A DNA stretch of 64,000 nucleotides from Deltaproteobacteria bacterium (GCA_025363655.1 JANYDK010000038.1:31219-95218), one strand, 5' to 3'; numbered from the stretch's first letter, positions 45,078 through 54,602 are shown. Made by a program: numbers and translations. The notes: generated by a model not told the origin, from the sequence alone.

Positions 45078-48000
45078 ATGAAAGCCATGAACACCAAGAC
45101 TTTCCGCGCGTTCCTCGCGCTCGGGTCACTCACAGCCGCCATCGCCGGCATGGGCGCGCAAGGTTGCGTCAGCAGCCGCGATGCTCGTAACGGCGTCTTC
45201 AACGAGAACCAGTACATCAAGAAGTCGTTCCTCATTAATGGGGTCAACGACGACGGCACGGCGAAGGCCGATGCGGGCTGGATGATCCGCGGCGTCGTCA
45301 CCAAGACGTCGGTCCCCAACCCGCTCGGGGCGCTCGGCATCTCGACCGGCACCACCACCCCCGGCAACCTCGTCCGCTTCCGCGTGACGCAGGACAAGCT
45401 CGAGATGGTGTCGCTCCTCGAGGTCACCCAGACGCAGTCCACGCAGCGCACCGAGGCGGTCGTCGACTCCTGGCCGGCGAGCAACGTCGACCTGAAGTAC
45501 AAGGTCAACCTCGACGGCGAGACGACCAACTTCTACGAAGAGAACCAGGAGCAGGACTGGCAGAACCGCCAGTGGGTGAAGTTCAACCCCGCTCGCAACG
45601 ACCTCTCCGACCTCAACATCTTCGGTCTGCCGAACGACTACCTCGGCCTCTGCACCGACATCGGTGGCGCCGCGGTCACGCTCGTCCCCGAGACGTACAA
45701 GGTCGACGAGCAGAACAACTACGTGCAGTGGAAGACCCGCATCACGCTGCCGCTCAAGGTCACCGATGCGTCTTGCTCCGCGCTCTTCGCCCAAAACGGC
45801 GGACCGCTCGGCTACGAGCCCGAAGGTGCCCCGGGCGTCCAGCACGCGAACGTGACCCTCGAGGTCATGTACTCGATGATGCGCGCCAACCCGACGCCGG
45901 AGGCGAACTACAAGGTCCTCGAGATCGCCGAGAAGGACCCGATTCGCCACAAGTACGGCACGTTCGACCAGTTCACGATCACGCGTGACAAGGACACGGG
46001 GCTCCTCGCCTCGCGCTCGCTCGTCTCGCGTCTCAACACGAACAAGACGAACGTCTACTACATCGCTCCGGGCTTCCCCGAGCGCTACAAGCGCATCCTC
46101 CGCGGCGTCATCCCCGGCGTTGGAACTGCAGACGACGACAAGCTCGCCTTCCGCAAGAACAACATCAAGGACGAGACGAACAAGCTCCTCGCCGACGCCG
46201 GCGCCGCGTGCGCCAAGCTCGATACGAACTGCATCGACTTCAAGGAGTGGAACGACGGCGGCATCGAGCGCGAGTACGGCGACGTTCGCTACCACTGGAT
46301 CGCGTGGTCTTCGGACAACGACCAGGGCAACGGCTTCGCCGGCGTCAACAGCTGGGTGACGGATCCGCGTACGGGCGAGCGCCTCGAGACGATGATCAAC
46401 ATCCAGGACTACAACGTGCACGACGTCTACGTGCACTACCTCGATGCCTACCTCGCCGGCCTCGGCGCGAGCCCCGGCGTCGAATCGGCGACCGACTGGG
46501 ACGTGGGTGCCACCTGCACCGAAGGTGAAATCGTCGCGATTTCGCCGAAGGTCGTGGAGTCGAACCACAACAACAGCTCGCTGTACTCGAAGATGCAGGG
46601 GTACCTCGGCTTCGCTGCGCTCAACCCGCAAGGTCCGTCGGACTGGGTCATGAAGCAGGACACCGACTTCTTCAACGCCTTCTACAAGCTGATGCCGTAC
46701 CAGATCTTCGCCGATCCGGCCGTCAACTCGTTCGTCGTCCCCGAGGGCGGCGCTGGCGTGTACGGCCCGGCCGAGATCCCCAAGATCATGGCGAAGGAAG
46801 TGGAGTTCCAGCGTCTCGCTGCGAAGCTCGACAAAGGTGAGGCGCCGTTCGACGACGCGACGGGCCCCAACGGCCTGAAGAACGCGACGGAGTTCCTCAA
46901 CAACATGCGTGACCTGACGCGCAACCACCGCGAGTGGGGCTTTGCCCAGCAAGCGATGGTGCCGAAGAACTCGGCGCTCGATCCGGTCAACCCGCAGACC
47001 ATGAACCTCGCGGTCGCCGACATCGGTCGTCACTGCGTGAATGGCCACTTCGAGTCGAAGCAGGAGTGGATCGACAACCGCACCTACAGCTATTGGCGCG
47101 AGGTCATCTGGCACGAGTTCGGTCACTCGGTAGGCCTGCCCCACAACTTCATGGGCAGCGTCGATCGTCCGAACTTCGCGATGATCAAGGACGCCAGCGG
47201 GGCGGACAAGATCGGCTACTACTCGAACTCCGTGATGGAATACACCGGCGGTCCGATTCGCGTCGGGTTCTGGAACGACAACTGGGCGCCCCACGATCAG
47301 GCGGCGATCCACTTCATTTACGCGAACAACACGGACTCGAAGAAGGCCCTTCCGACCGGCGTCAAGGAGAACACCCTCGGCATCTTCGGCCAGGCCGACC
47401 CGGTCACCCCGTGGGATGACAAGCTTGGTTGGAGCACCGACGGCAAGACCGAGAAGACCTTGCTGTACTGCTCGCACCAGCACCTCAAGTACACGCCGTT
47501 CTGCCGTCAGGGCGACTTCGGCTCGACCCCGAGCGAAATCACCGCTGCCTCCCTCGAGAACTACGAGGCGAACTACCAGTGGCGCAACTTCCGCCTCTAT
47601 CGGAAGTTCTGGAACGACTCGGAGTACGCCAACGCCCCCGCCGGATTCATCGGCGACATGCGTCGGTTCATCCTCTCGTGGGAGTACGACTGGAGCGACA
47701 GCGAGCTGTCGGACAACTTCCGTCGCATCGGCATCCAGAACCCGGATCCGAAGGGCTCGCAGCTCCAGTACTACCGTCAGCTGTCGAACAAGTTCAACGC
47801 CGACGCCTCGATGTCCGCGCAGATGGTCGCTGCCTTCCACAAGGCGGTCATCCAGCAGTCCTCGGGCGAGCGTCCGTACCGCACCGTCTACGACAAGTAC
47901 TACGGTGACGTGACGCAGCAGGGCATCATCCTCGACAAGTTCTTCGCGATGCAGGGCTTCGTCGCCCTCTGGCCGGGCGACATGTACGACCCGAACCAGG

Positions 48001-48554
48001 GTGGTACCTACTTCGCGAGCTACTCGGGTATCGGTGACTCGTCGTACCGTTCGGTTGCTGAAGACACCGTCGCCTCGATGGTCGGTGGTCAGTACGACGT
48101 CTTCCCGTACTTCAAGCCGCTCGCAGTGGCGCAGTTCGCTCAGGACACGCACTCGCCGTCGTTCTTCGGTCGTATCGAGGTTCGTGACTGGATCGGTGGA
48201 CACGTGTTCTACCGTCAGTCGGACTTCCTCGATTACTTCCGCCAGATCGCCGTCGACAACGGCGCCTGCGCTGACGTCGCGACCTGCAAGTACGATCCGC
48301 GTGACCGCGCCGTCTCCGACGACCACAACGAGTTCTTCGGGCCCGACAAGCGCCAGTGGATCTGGGCGTACGTCGCCGACCGCAACCAGTGGGTGGCGGT
48401 GCAGAAGGAGCGCAACATCGCTTCGTACATCATCGTCCGCAACTACACCGACGACGTCATCTTCCAGCTCGACGACGGAGCCTTCCCGGGCGGTGCGTAC
48501 AGCGCGCAGCTCCCGATGAAGTACTTCCTCGACGCGTTCCAGACCTACAACTGA
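45078..48554 (+). CDS. Exported metzincin-type zinc metalloprotease (1158 aa)
   Basis: An 1158-residue exported protease. The zinc site is HEFGHSVGLPH with ligands His679, His683 and His689 and catalytic Glu680. A Met-turn (NSVMEYTG, Met720) follows 31 residues later, as in metzincins. The motif and the following NF segment resemble DUF5117/DUF4953-type proteases. The signal ends in GAQGC (Cys30), an imperfect lipobox, so it could be lipidated or simply secreted. Start: ATG 45078 has a ribosome site placed very close; the ATG at 45087 has GGAG 11 bases away and is equally plausible. The gene is second in a three-gene operon. Confidence 0.9.
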   Translation: MKAMNTKTFRAFLALGSLTAAIAGMGAQGCVSSRDARNGVFNENQYIKKSFLINGVNDDGTAKADAGWMIRGVVTKTSVPNPLGALGISTGTTTPGNLVRFRVTQDKLEMVSLLEVTQTQSTQRTEAVVDSWPASNVDLKYKVNLDGETTNFYEENQEQDWQNRQWVKFNPARNDLSDLNIFGLPNDYLGLCTDIGGAAVTLVPETYKVDEQNNYVQWKTRITLPLKVTDASCSALFAQNGGPLGYEPEGAPGVQHANVTLEVMYSMMRANPTPEANYKVLEIAEKDPIRHKYGTFDQFTITRDKDTGLLASRSLVSRLNTNKTNVYYIAPGFPERYKRILRGVIPGVGTADDDKLAFRKNNIKDETNKLLADAGAACAKLDTNCIDFKEWNDGGIEREYGDVRYHWIAWSSDNDQGNGFAGVNSWVTDPRTGERLETMINIQDYNVHDVYVHYLDAYLAGLGASPGVESATDWDVGATCTEGEIVAISPKVVESNHNNSSLYSKMQGYLGFAALNPQGPSDWVMKQDTDFFNAFYKLMPYQIFADPAVNSFVVPEGGAGVYGPAEIPKIMAKEVEFQRLAAKLDKGEAPFDDATGPNGLKNATEFLNNMRDLTRNHREWGFAQQAMVPKNSALDPVNPQTMNLAVADIGRHCVNGHFESKQEWIDNRTYSYWREVIWHEFGHSVGLPHNFMGSVDRPNFAMIKDASGADKIGYYSNSVMEYTGGPIRVGFWNDNWAPHDQAAIHFIYANNTDSKKALPTGVKENTLGIFGQADPVTPWDDKLGWSTDGKTEKTLLYCSHQHLKYTPFCRQGDFGSTPSEITAASLENYEANYQWRNFRLYRKFWNDSEYANAPAGFIGDMRRFILSWEYDWSDSELSDNFRRIGIQNPDPKGSQLQYYRQLSNKFNADASMSAQMVAAFHKAVIQQSSGERPYRTVYDKYYGDVTQQGIILDKFFAMQGFVALWPGDMYDPNQGGTYFASYSGIGDSSYRSVAEDTVASMVGGQYDVFPYFKPLAVAQFAQDTHSPSFFGRIEVRDWIGGHVFYRQSDFLDYFRQIAVDNGACADVATCKYDPRDRAVSDDHNEFFGPDKRQWIWAYVADRNQWVAVQKERNIASYIIVRNYTDDVIFQLDDGAFPGGAYSAQLPMKYFLDAFQTYN

Positions 48555-48631
48555 TCCCAGTCTTCGCAGCGATGGGAGCGTCGTCGAGAGGCGGCGCTCC
48601 CTCCCGCAGCGGAGAAAAGTAGGAGCGAACG

Positions 48632-49684
48632 ATGCGTAAGAAGACAGCAGTTGCAGTGGGGCTCGCCACGCTCTTGGTGGCCAGTCTCGCGAGCGCGGCC
48701 GGCGGCAAGAACGACGGCGGCGGCAAAGGTGGCGGCGGTGGCGGTGGCGGCGGCGGCTCGTCTGCTGGCGGAGGCGGCTTCGGTGGCAGTTTCACCGGAG
48801 GCGGCAGCCAAAAGGACACGTCTACGGGCGCTGGCTACGGCGACGAGGCCGGACCGAAGAAGAAGTGGGAAGTCTCGGCGTACTTCGAGACGCACCGGCT
48901 CGTTCGTCAGAACGACCTCGGCGGCGACGCCGTGAACAAGCAGTTCAACTTCTTCTACGTCTACCCGCACTACGACATCACCAAGTACGATCGCGTCCGC
49001 ATTCGTGCGGGCTTCTACGAGCGCTTCACCGCCGACCAGGGTGAGACGGGGCTTCGTTTCGACGACGTCGTCTTCTCCTACACGCGGTACATCCCGCTGC
49101 CTGCCGAGTTCCTCCTCGGCATCACGGGGTGGGTCACGGCGCCGACGTCCTTCTCCTCGAAGAAGGCCGGCATCGTCACGGTGCCGCGCTTGGCGCTGCG
49201 CCTCGACAAGTCGTTCGGCCGCTTCAGCACCAAGCTCATCGCCTACGACGAGTACTACGTGGTGAAGTACCGCACGGCCGAGGGTGGCAACTACAACCCG
49301 CAGTGGCACTGGGCGACGCTCCTCGAAGGGGAGTTCCGCATTCCGGAAATCGAGAAGCTCTTCATCGGCGCCGACGTGGCCACCGGCTGGACGAGCTACT
49401 ACGGAGTCGACAGCGGCAACGCTGGCGCCTCTACCGGCACCGGTCCTTCGGCGGACACGCAGTTCTCGCACCAGCCGATCACGCAGACGTACGGCGCGGA
49501 GATCTTCGCCCGCTACGAGCTGCCGAAGTGGGAAGGCCTCTCCTCCGACGTCACCCTGACGTACGGCGAAGGCGATCCGACCCTCGGGTATACGTCCGTG
49601 CTCCACGACGGTGCACGTCACATGTACTTCGGCTTCAACCGGCACGTGTCCGAGGTCTATCTGTCCCTCAGCGCGCGCTACTAG
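48632..49684 (+). CDS. Outer-membrane beta-barrel protein with poly-Gly linker
   Basis: A 350-residue protein with signal peptide 1-22 (LLVASLASA), then an extremely glycine-rich segment (residues about 25-60, with ten consecutive Gly). About 270 residues of alternating amphipathic beta-strands follow (VSAYFETHRLVRQND, YDRVRIRAGFYERFT, RHVSEVYLSLSARY). The last residue is Tyr after a beta-strand, the usual signal for BAM-mediated outer-membrane insertion. It is probably a 12- to 14-stranded porin or anchor. It is the third gene of the operon, 77 bases after the protease gene, and is followed directly by an intrinsic terminator. Confidence 0.82.
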   Translation: MRKKTAVAVGLATLLVASLASAAGGKNDGGGKGGGGGGGGGGSSAGGGGFGGSFTGGGSQKDTSTGAGYGDEAGPKKKWEVSAYFETHRLVRQNDLGGDAVNKQFNFFYVYPHYDITKYDRVRIRAGFYERFTADQGETGLRFDDVVFSYTRYIPLPAEFLLGITGWVTAPTSFSSKKAGIVTVPRLALRLDKSFGRFSTKLIAYDEYYVVKYRTAEGGNYNPQWHWATLLEGEFRIPEIEKLFIGADVATGWTSYYGVDSGNAGASTGTGPSADTQFSHQPITQTYGAEIFARYELPKWEGLSSDVTLTYGEGDPTLGYTSVLHDGARHMYFGFNRHVSEVYLSLSARY

Positions 49685-49703
49685 AAACCAAGACAAAACG
49701 ACG

Positions 49704-49739
49704 ACGGCGCGCTCTCACCAGCGCGCCGTTTTCGTTTTT
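49704..49739 (+). terminator. Rho-independent terminator of the metzincin operon
   Basis: A GC-rich hairpin with a 9-base stem: CGGCGCGCT (49705-49713) pairs with AGCGCGCCG (49720-49728) around a 6-base loop, with A704-T729 extending it. It is followed by TTTTCGTTTTTG. It begins 20 bases after the stop of the barrel gene. A strong terminator is notable in this genome, where most gene ends have none. Confidence 0.88.
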
Positions 49740-49779
49740 GTCTCGTCGCGATTCCGAGGATGAAGCGCGATGCGCTCGT

Positions 49780-50244
49780 TCATTTTTTCTTGTTCAGCTC
49801 GTCGGGCGGCACCATGTACTTGAGGCCGCACCACTCGATTTCTTTCTGCGTCTTGGTGTCCATCATGCAGCGATACCAGGCCATGTTGCCCTGGAAGAGG
49901 CAGCCGGTGATGACGAGCGAGCCCTTCTTGTCGAAGTCGGGACGTCCGTTGACCTGATTGGCGTGCTTGGCGGTCATCTCGCACTGCTCGTTGCCCAGAC
50001 GCGAGTGGAGCAGCTTCTCCTCGGACGGGGTGTACGGTGCGGCGATCCCCGCGTCGCCACTGGACGGGTCGTGCCAAGTGACGGCCGGCGCGGGCGGCCC
50101 CGAAGGAACGGTGGGCGCCGAGGTCTTCGCGGAGCTCGTCGCGCTCGTCGGTGGCGTCGGGGTCAGGTCGGGCTCGTCGGAGCGGCGCGGACAACCGACG
50201 AGGCCGCACGCGAGCGCGGCGACGACGAAGAAGTAGGACTTCAT
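49780..50244 (-). CDS. Small Cys-containing lipoprotein
   Basis: A 154-residue lipoprotein with lipobox LVGC (Cys18), a Pro/Thr/Ser-rich linker to about residue 60, and a C-terminal domain with four cysteines (EQCEMTAKH, ITGCLFQ, YRCMMDT, EWCGLKYM) that probably form two disulfides. No family is recognised. The ATG at 50244 gives the signal peptide at the exact N-terminus; the long upstream in-frame region overlaps the neighbouring gene. It lies 80 bases downstream of the PEGA/TPR gene on the same strand and may be in its transcription unit. Confidence 0.78.
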   Translation of the reverse strand: MKSYFFVVAALACGLVGCPRRSDEPDLTPTPPTSATSSAKTSAPTVPSGPPAPAVTWHDPSSGDAGIAAPYTPSEEKLLHSRLGNEQCEMTAKHANQVNGRPDFDKKGSLVITGCLFQGNMAWYRCMMDTKTQKEIEWCGLKYMVPPDELNKKK

Positions 50245-50324
50245 GACAGTCTTCTTGCGCCAAAGAGCACGGAGAGCAAGCGGTTCCAGGTGGTCGTCGC
50301 AGGCGAGCTCGCGCCTGTCGACGT

Positions 50325-51359
50325 TCAGAATGCGCCAGCGAGACCGAGCGAGAACGGACCGGCTCCACCGATGACGAGCGCGGTCCCCTGTCCCTGCTTG
50401 GCGTTGGAACCACCCGCGCCGCTGACGTTCGACTTCGGTCCGTCGAAGAGCACGAGCGCGATGCCGGTGAGACCCGCTGCGGCGGCGACGCCAACGAGCA
50501 CGTTGCCGGCGAGCGTGTACGTCCGGCCGTGCTCGTAGAGCGTGTGTTGATCGTCGGCGCAATGGGCACGATCGGGTCCGCAGGCATCGTCGAGGTGCGA
50601 GACGGCGGAGGCGCGGAGGCCGTACATGACGCCGGCCGAGAGGGCTGCGACGCCGGAGATGCCGAAGGCGATCCAAGGTGCGGCGCCGAGACTCGATGAC
50701 GAGGAAGGCTTCGGAGCTGGAGGCTCGATGTCGGACGAAGCGGGCGAGAGCGTGACGACGATGCGTCGTGGTGGGTCGCGCGGGGCGAGGTGCGCCTTCT
50801 CCTCGAAGGGCTCGCTCTTCGGCGCGGTGACGCGGACGACGTGATCGCCCGGGTCGAGGGGAATCGGCGTCTCGAGGAGCGCGTCGGGGATGGGGTTGCC
50901 ATCGATGGCGAGCTTGGCGCCGACGCCCTTCGGGACCACCACCACCACCATGGGAATGCGAGCGCGCAGATCGTCGATGTGGCGCTTCGCGTTGGCTCCG
51001 ATGAGAGCAGCGTCGGAGCCGGTCTCGGCAGCTGCCTCGGACTCTGAGCGCATGAAGTCGTTCAGCGCGGCGACGAGAAAGCCTAGTTTTTCCGAGCAGA
51101 GACCGAGGTGAAAGCGGACCGCGGCGGTCATCTTCACCTTGCCCACGCGCTCGAAGCGATCGCGAGCTTCGCTCCAATGCGACGTCTCTTCGAGCGCGAG
51201 CCCATCGCGAAAGAGGTCACGGGCGGCGGCGAGCTCGGACTCGGTGGCCTCGGCCGCGGCCTCGCGCTCGCAGAGCACGGGGAGCAGGAGCACGGGGCTG
51301 GAGAGCGAGAACGCGATCAGAACGGGAAGCGCGAACGCACGCTGCTGGCGATGCTGCAT
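50325..51359 (-). CDS. PEGA-like/TPR membrane protein
   Basis: A 344-residue protein. An N-terminal signal (ALPVLIAFSLSSPVLLLPVL) is followed by a TPR-like helical region at about residues 40-130. A PEGA-type beta-domain lies at about 135-190 (AKLAIDGNPIPDALLETPI, LDPGDHVVRV). Two hydrophobic segments follow near the C-terminus (APWIAFGISGVAALSAGVM and LAGNVLVGVAAAAGLTGIAL). This layout is common downstream of myxobacterial Ser/Thr kinases. The ATG at 51359 lies 1 base after the kinase stop, so translation is coupled. It is probably part of the kinase's signalling output at the membrane or envelope; that is an inference. Confidence 0.8.
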   Translation of the reverse strand: MQHRQQRAFALPVLIAFSLSSPVLLLPVLCEREAAAEATESELAAARDLFRDGLALEETSHWSEARDRFERVGKVKMTAAVRFHLGLCSEKLGFLVAALNDFMRSESEAAAETGSDAALIGANAKRHIDDLRARIPMVVVVVPKGVGAKLAIDGNPIPDALLETPIPLDPGDHVVRVTAPKSEPFEEKAHLAPRDPPRRIVVTLSPASSDIEPPAPKPSSSSSLGAAPWIAFGISGVAALSAGVMYGLRASAVSHLDDACGPDRAHCADDQHTLYEHGRTYTLAGNVLVGVAAAAGLTGIALVLFDGPKSNVSGAGGSNAKQGQGTALVIGGAGPFSLGLAGAF

Positions 51360-51360
51360 G

Positions 51361-52941
51361 TCAGAAGCCGGCGCGCACGACGCCTTCGTGCGCCTCGGTG
51401 CTCGGCGTCGACTTCGGTACGGCGACATTCACGCCATTCACGCCAGCCACCTTCGGGCGCGGCGGGCGCTTCTTCGGCTTGCCATTGGAGGGGCGAGCGG
51501 GGCTGACGACCGGCGCGACGGAGGGCGCGATCGTGTCGGAGGGCGCGACGAGCGTCGTCGGCGCGTCGGTCAGATCGATGACCTCGGACGCGAAGGGAAC
51601 GGCCACGTCGGTCGTCTTCGGTGGCGGGGCGAAGGGGAGCGCGCCGAACGCCGACGAAGCCCGGGGGCTCGAGGAGAAGACGACGGTGACGATGATGCCG
51701 AGCGTGGCGGCGGCGAACCCGAGGAAGAGAGAGCGCGAACGGCGGTGGAGCCCTGTCGAAGGGGCGAGCTCGATGCTCGCGTGCATGCCCGTTGCACCTA
51801 CGTCTCCCGTGGGAGCCAGCGACGGACGAACCGACGGCGCGACGCGGAACGAACGGTCGGAGAGGCGGACGGGCACCGAATCGAGCGGCAGCATCGGACG
51901 CGCGGTGACCAGCGTGACGCTCTCGTGCTCGGCCCGTGTCACTGCCTGCGCCACAGCCATCGCGCCGCTGGCGTGCGCGGACGATGACGTTCCTGCAGGC
52001 TCTTCGACGAGCACCGCGGTGTGCTGACTGGCCGCTTCGGAGGGCGCATTGGAGAGCGCGCGACGCGGCACCTCTTGCGAGAGGTGGAGCATCGGTAGCT
52101 TCTCGCACGCGAGAATGGCCTCGAGCGAAAGCGCGAGCTCGCGGGCCGAGCGGACGCGGTCTTCGCGCGGCTTCTCGAGACAGCGGAGGACGAGCGACGA
52201 GAGCGCGGGCGAGACGTCGCGAATCTCCGGCGCCGGATCTTCTTGAATGGCGGCGAGGAGCGAGGTGTACGTCGGCGCGCGGAACGGATGGCGGCCGGTG
52301 ATGCACTTGTGGAGGATGACGCCGAGCGCCCAGACGTCTGCGCGCGCGTCGATGTCGGGCTCGCCGCGGGTCTGCTCGGGGCTCATGTACGCGGGTGAGC
52401 CGAGGACGGTGCCGATGGTCGTTTCGACCGCATCGAACGAGCCGTCGAGGAGCTTGCTGACGCCGAAATCGAGCACTTTGGGGACGATGACGGCTTCGAG
52501 GTCGCGATGGAGGAAGAGGTTGGCCGGCTTGAGATCGCGGTGGACGATGCCTTGTTCGTGCGCGACCGAGAGCGCGTGGGCGACGTCGGCGACGATTCGA
52601 AGCGCGGTGCCGAGCGGGAGCTTGCCGACGCGGGAGAGAAGAGCGTCGAGCGGCTCACCTTCGAGGAGCTCCATCACCAAGTACGGCGTGTCGTCATCGA
52701 GGCGGCCGAGATCGTAGACGTCGACGATGGAGCGATGACGGAGACGGCCGGCGGCCTTCGCTTCTTGGAGGAAGCGACGTACGCGACGCTCGTCGCGTTT
52801 GCCAGGCAGCATCAGCTTGAGCGCGAACTCTCGATCGGTGAGCTCGTTGCGCGCACTCCATACGGCGCCCATCGCTCCTCGTCCGAGGAGGCGTAGAAGG
52901 CGGTAACGGCCGCCGATGAGGTCGCCAGGCTGTTGCAGCAC
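51361..52941 (-). CDS. Serine/threonine protein kinase (PknB-like) with a transmembrane helix
   Basis: A 526-residue Hanks-type kinase. The Gly-rich loop (GRGAMGAVW, residues 20-28), catalytic Lys42 (FALKLML), HRDLKPANL (Asp136) and DFG (Asp158) are all present, then APE-like SPEQ and the lower lobe to about residue 275. A linker region follows, with one membrane helix near residue 415 ([19 protein letters not shown]) and a Pro-rich extracytoplasmic tail. The start is at the GTG 52941, immediately before the [11 protein letters not shown] segment; a longer frame to 53130 would run over the divergent promoter. It faces a sigma-54 activator gene, a common signalling pairing. Confidence 0.93.
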   Translation of the reverse strand: MLQQPGDLIGGRYRLLRLLGRGAMGAVWSARNELTDREFALKLMLPGKRDERRVRRFLQEAKAAGRLRHRSIVDVYDLGRLDDDTPYLVMELLEGEPLDALLSRVGKLPLGTALRIVADVAHALSVAHEQGIVHRDLKPANLFLHRDLEAVIVPKVLDFGVSKLLDGSFDAVETTIGTVLGSPAYMSPEQTRGEPDIDARADVWALGVILHKCITGRHPFRAPTYTSLLAAIQEDPAPEIRDVSPALSSLVLRCLEKPREDRVRSARELALSLEAILACEKLPMLHLSQEVPRRALSNAPSEAASQHTAVLVEEPAGTSSSAHASGAMAVAQAVTRAEHESVTLVTARPMLPLDSVPVRLSDRSFRVAPSVRPSLAPTGDVGATGMHASIELAPSTGLHRRSRSLFLGFAAATLGIIVTVVFSSSPRASSAFGALPFAPPPKTTDVAVPFASEVIDLTDAPTTLVAPSDTIAPSVAPVVSPARPSNGKPKKRPPRPKVAGVNGVNVAVPKSTPSTEAHEGVVRAGF

Positions 52942-52980
52942 GAGGCTCGAACTATAGCGCTTGTGCGCGAAAAATCCTCC

Positions 52981-53020
52981 GTCACGGCGAAGTGACAGGG
53001 GTGCGGAGCGCACTCCGCAC
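52981..53020. promoter_or_regulatory. Two inverted repeats in the kinase/FHA-activator divergent promoter
   Basis: Within the 143-base divergent spacer, GTCAC-GGCGAA-GTGAC (52981-52996) is followed directly by GTGCGGAG-CGCA-CTCCGCAC (53001-53020), the latter with perfect 8-base arms. Both lie between the two start codons. Tandem palindromes in a divergent promoter suggest binding of a dimeric regulator; either could also form a hairpin in a leader RNA. Evidence is structural only. Confidence 0.45.
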
Positions 53021-53084
53021 GCGCAGCCAGCCGGGTTTTCGGCAGCGCGGGCCGAGGACTGGTAGAGTCGGTCGAGGATTGCCG

Positions 53085-54440
53085 ATGGTTGAAGGGGTCG
53101 AGGCGACGCGCACAGTCGAGGGTGGGACATCGTCCCCGGACGGCGCCATCGTCGTAGTCACGAGTGGGCCGGCCAAGGGGAAGTCGCTGCGCATTCCCTC
53201 CGAGCTCGGCGAAGTCCTGCACATCGGGAAGGCGACCGACAACGATCTGGTGCTTCTCGACGACACGGTGTCCCGCCATCACCTGACCATCGGACGCGTC
53301 TCCGAGGGCATCGAGGTACGCGACGTCGGGAGCACCAACGGGACGCGCATCGGCAACGCCAAGATCACCCAGGCGATCGTCGAGCCCGGCACCATCGTGA
53401 AGGCGGGCGGGGTCGAGCTCTCGATCCGTATCGAGCTCGCCGGCGTGGAAATTCCCGCGAGCTCGAAAGATCACTTCGGCGTCGCGATCGGCGCGGCGAT
53501 GTCGATGCGGCGCATCTTCGGGCTGCTCGAGAAGATCGCGCCGACGACGGCCTCGGTGCTCCTCCTCGGTGAGACCGGCACTGGCAAGGACGTCCTCGCG
53601 CGCTCGATTCACCAAGAGAGCCCGCGTCACGACAAGCCCTTCGAAGTCGTCGACTGTGGCGCGGTCACACCGACGCTGATCGAGAGCGAGCTCTTCGGTC
53701 ACGAGCGCGGCGCCTTCACCGGTGCGATCAGCTCACGCGCCGGCGCCTTCGAGCGCGCGCAAGGCGGAACGCTCTTCCTCGACGAGCTCGGTGAGCTCCC
53801 CCTCGAGCTGCAGCCGAAGCTCCTGCGCGTGCTCGAGGCGCGCACCTTCCGTCGCGTCGGTGGAAACAAGACGCAGAACTCCGACGTGCGCATCATCGGA
53901 GCGACCACCCGTGACCTCGCGCGAATGGTTTCGCAGGGGAAATTCCGGGAAGATCTCTACTTCCGCCTCGCGGTGGTGCCGATCCAGGTGCCGCCGTTGC
54001 GCATGCGAGTCGAAGACCTGCCGATGCTCTCGAAGCGCATCCTCGATGGGACCGGGGAGCCGATGCTCCACATCTCGCCGGAGACCGAGCGCGCGCTCGC
54101 GGCGCACGACTGGCCGGGCAACGTCCGCGAGCTGCGCAACGTGCTCGAACGAAGCGCACACTTCGCCCGCGCCTCGGGCGAACGCGAGCTGCGGCTCTTC
54201 GACTTTCCCGGCGGCTCACCGCCCGAGGAAGTCATCGAAGACGTCTTTCGCTACAAGCCGGGAACGACGTATCGAGAGGCCCGTGGTCGCGTCGATCACC
54301 GCTTCGAGCGCTCGTATCTGACGTGGCTCTTGGCGCGTCACGGCGGCAACGTCGCAGCGGCGGCGCGTGAAGCACAGATGGATCGCAAGTACCTCGCCGA
54401 CCTCGCGCGCAAGCATCGCCTGAAGAATCAGGCCGAATAG
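53085..54440 (+). CDS. FHA-domain sigma-54-dependent transcriptional activator
   Basis: A 451-residue regulator with an FHA domain at about residues 22-115 (LHIGKATDNDLVLLD, SRHHLTI, STNGTRI) that binds phosphothreonine. An AAA+ sigma-54-interaction domain at about 125-350 follows, with Walker A (GETGTGKD), an intact GAFTGA loop, Walker B (LFLDELGEL) and the arginine-containing FREDLYFRL. A Fis-type helix-turn-helix sits at the end (NVAAAAREAQMDRKYL). FHA-activators of this kind are usually switched by a partner Ser/Thr kinase, and one is divergently encoded next door. The ATG at 53085 has GAGG 8 bases upstream. Confidence 0.95.
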   Translation: MVEGVEATRTVEGGTSSPDGAIVVVTSGPAKGKSLRIPSELGEVLHIGKATDNDLVLLDDTVSRHHLTIGRVSEGIEVRDVGSTNGTRIGNAKITQAIVEPGTIVKAGGVELSIRIELAGVEIPASSKDHFGVAIGAAMSMRRIFGLLEKIAPTTASVLLLGETGTGKDVLARSIHQESPRHDKPFEVVDCGAVTPTLIESELFGHERGAFTGAISSRAGAFERAQGGTLFLDELGELPLELQPKLLRVLEARTFRRVGGNKTQNSDVRIIGATTRDLARMVSQGKFREDLYFRLAVVPIQVPPLRMRVEDLPMLSKRILDGTGEPMLHISPETERALAAHDWPGNVRELRNVLERSAHFARASGERELRLFDFPGGSPPEEVIEDVFRYKPGTTYREARGRVDHRFERSYLTWLLARHGGNVAAAAREAQMDRKYLADLARKHRLKNQAE

Positions 54441-54441
54441 C

Positions 54442-54602
54442 TTCGGCAACCGAGCGGAGCGAGATTGACCGAAGCGGCCAAAGTTGCGCAGCAATCTTTT
54501 GGCGAAACGAGACTTTCGGCAACCGAGCGGAGCGAGATTGACCGAAGCGGCCAAAGTTGCGCAGCAATCTTTTGGCGAAACGAGACTTTCGGCAACCGAG
54601 CG
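54442..54602 (+). repeat. 73-bp direct tandem repeat, two identical units plus a partial third
   Basis: Units run 54442-54514 and 54515-54587 and match each other base for base; a 15-base partial third ends at 54602. Each contains CGAGCGGAGCGAGATTGACC, a GGCCAAAG block with the hairpin TTGC-GCA-GCAA, and TTTTGGCGAAACGAG. The first copy is bounded by GCTTCGG and CCGAAGC, a perfect 7-base inverted pair. The array starts one base after the stop of the FHA activator and ends 11 bases before the 3' end of the convergent lipoprotein gene. A diverged copy occurs at 183-247. Identity between units implies recent duplication. Confidence 0.92.

Noticed and set aside
45126..48326. A 1066-codon minus-strand frame opposite the metzincin
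   Set aside because: Repetitive Val/Arg/Asp composition with no domain; the plus strand has the complete zinc site and export signal.
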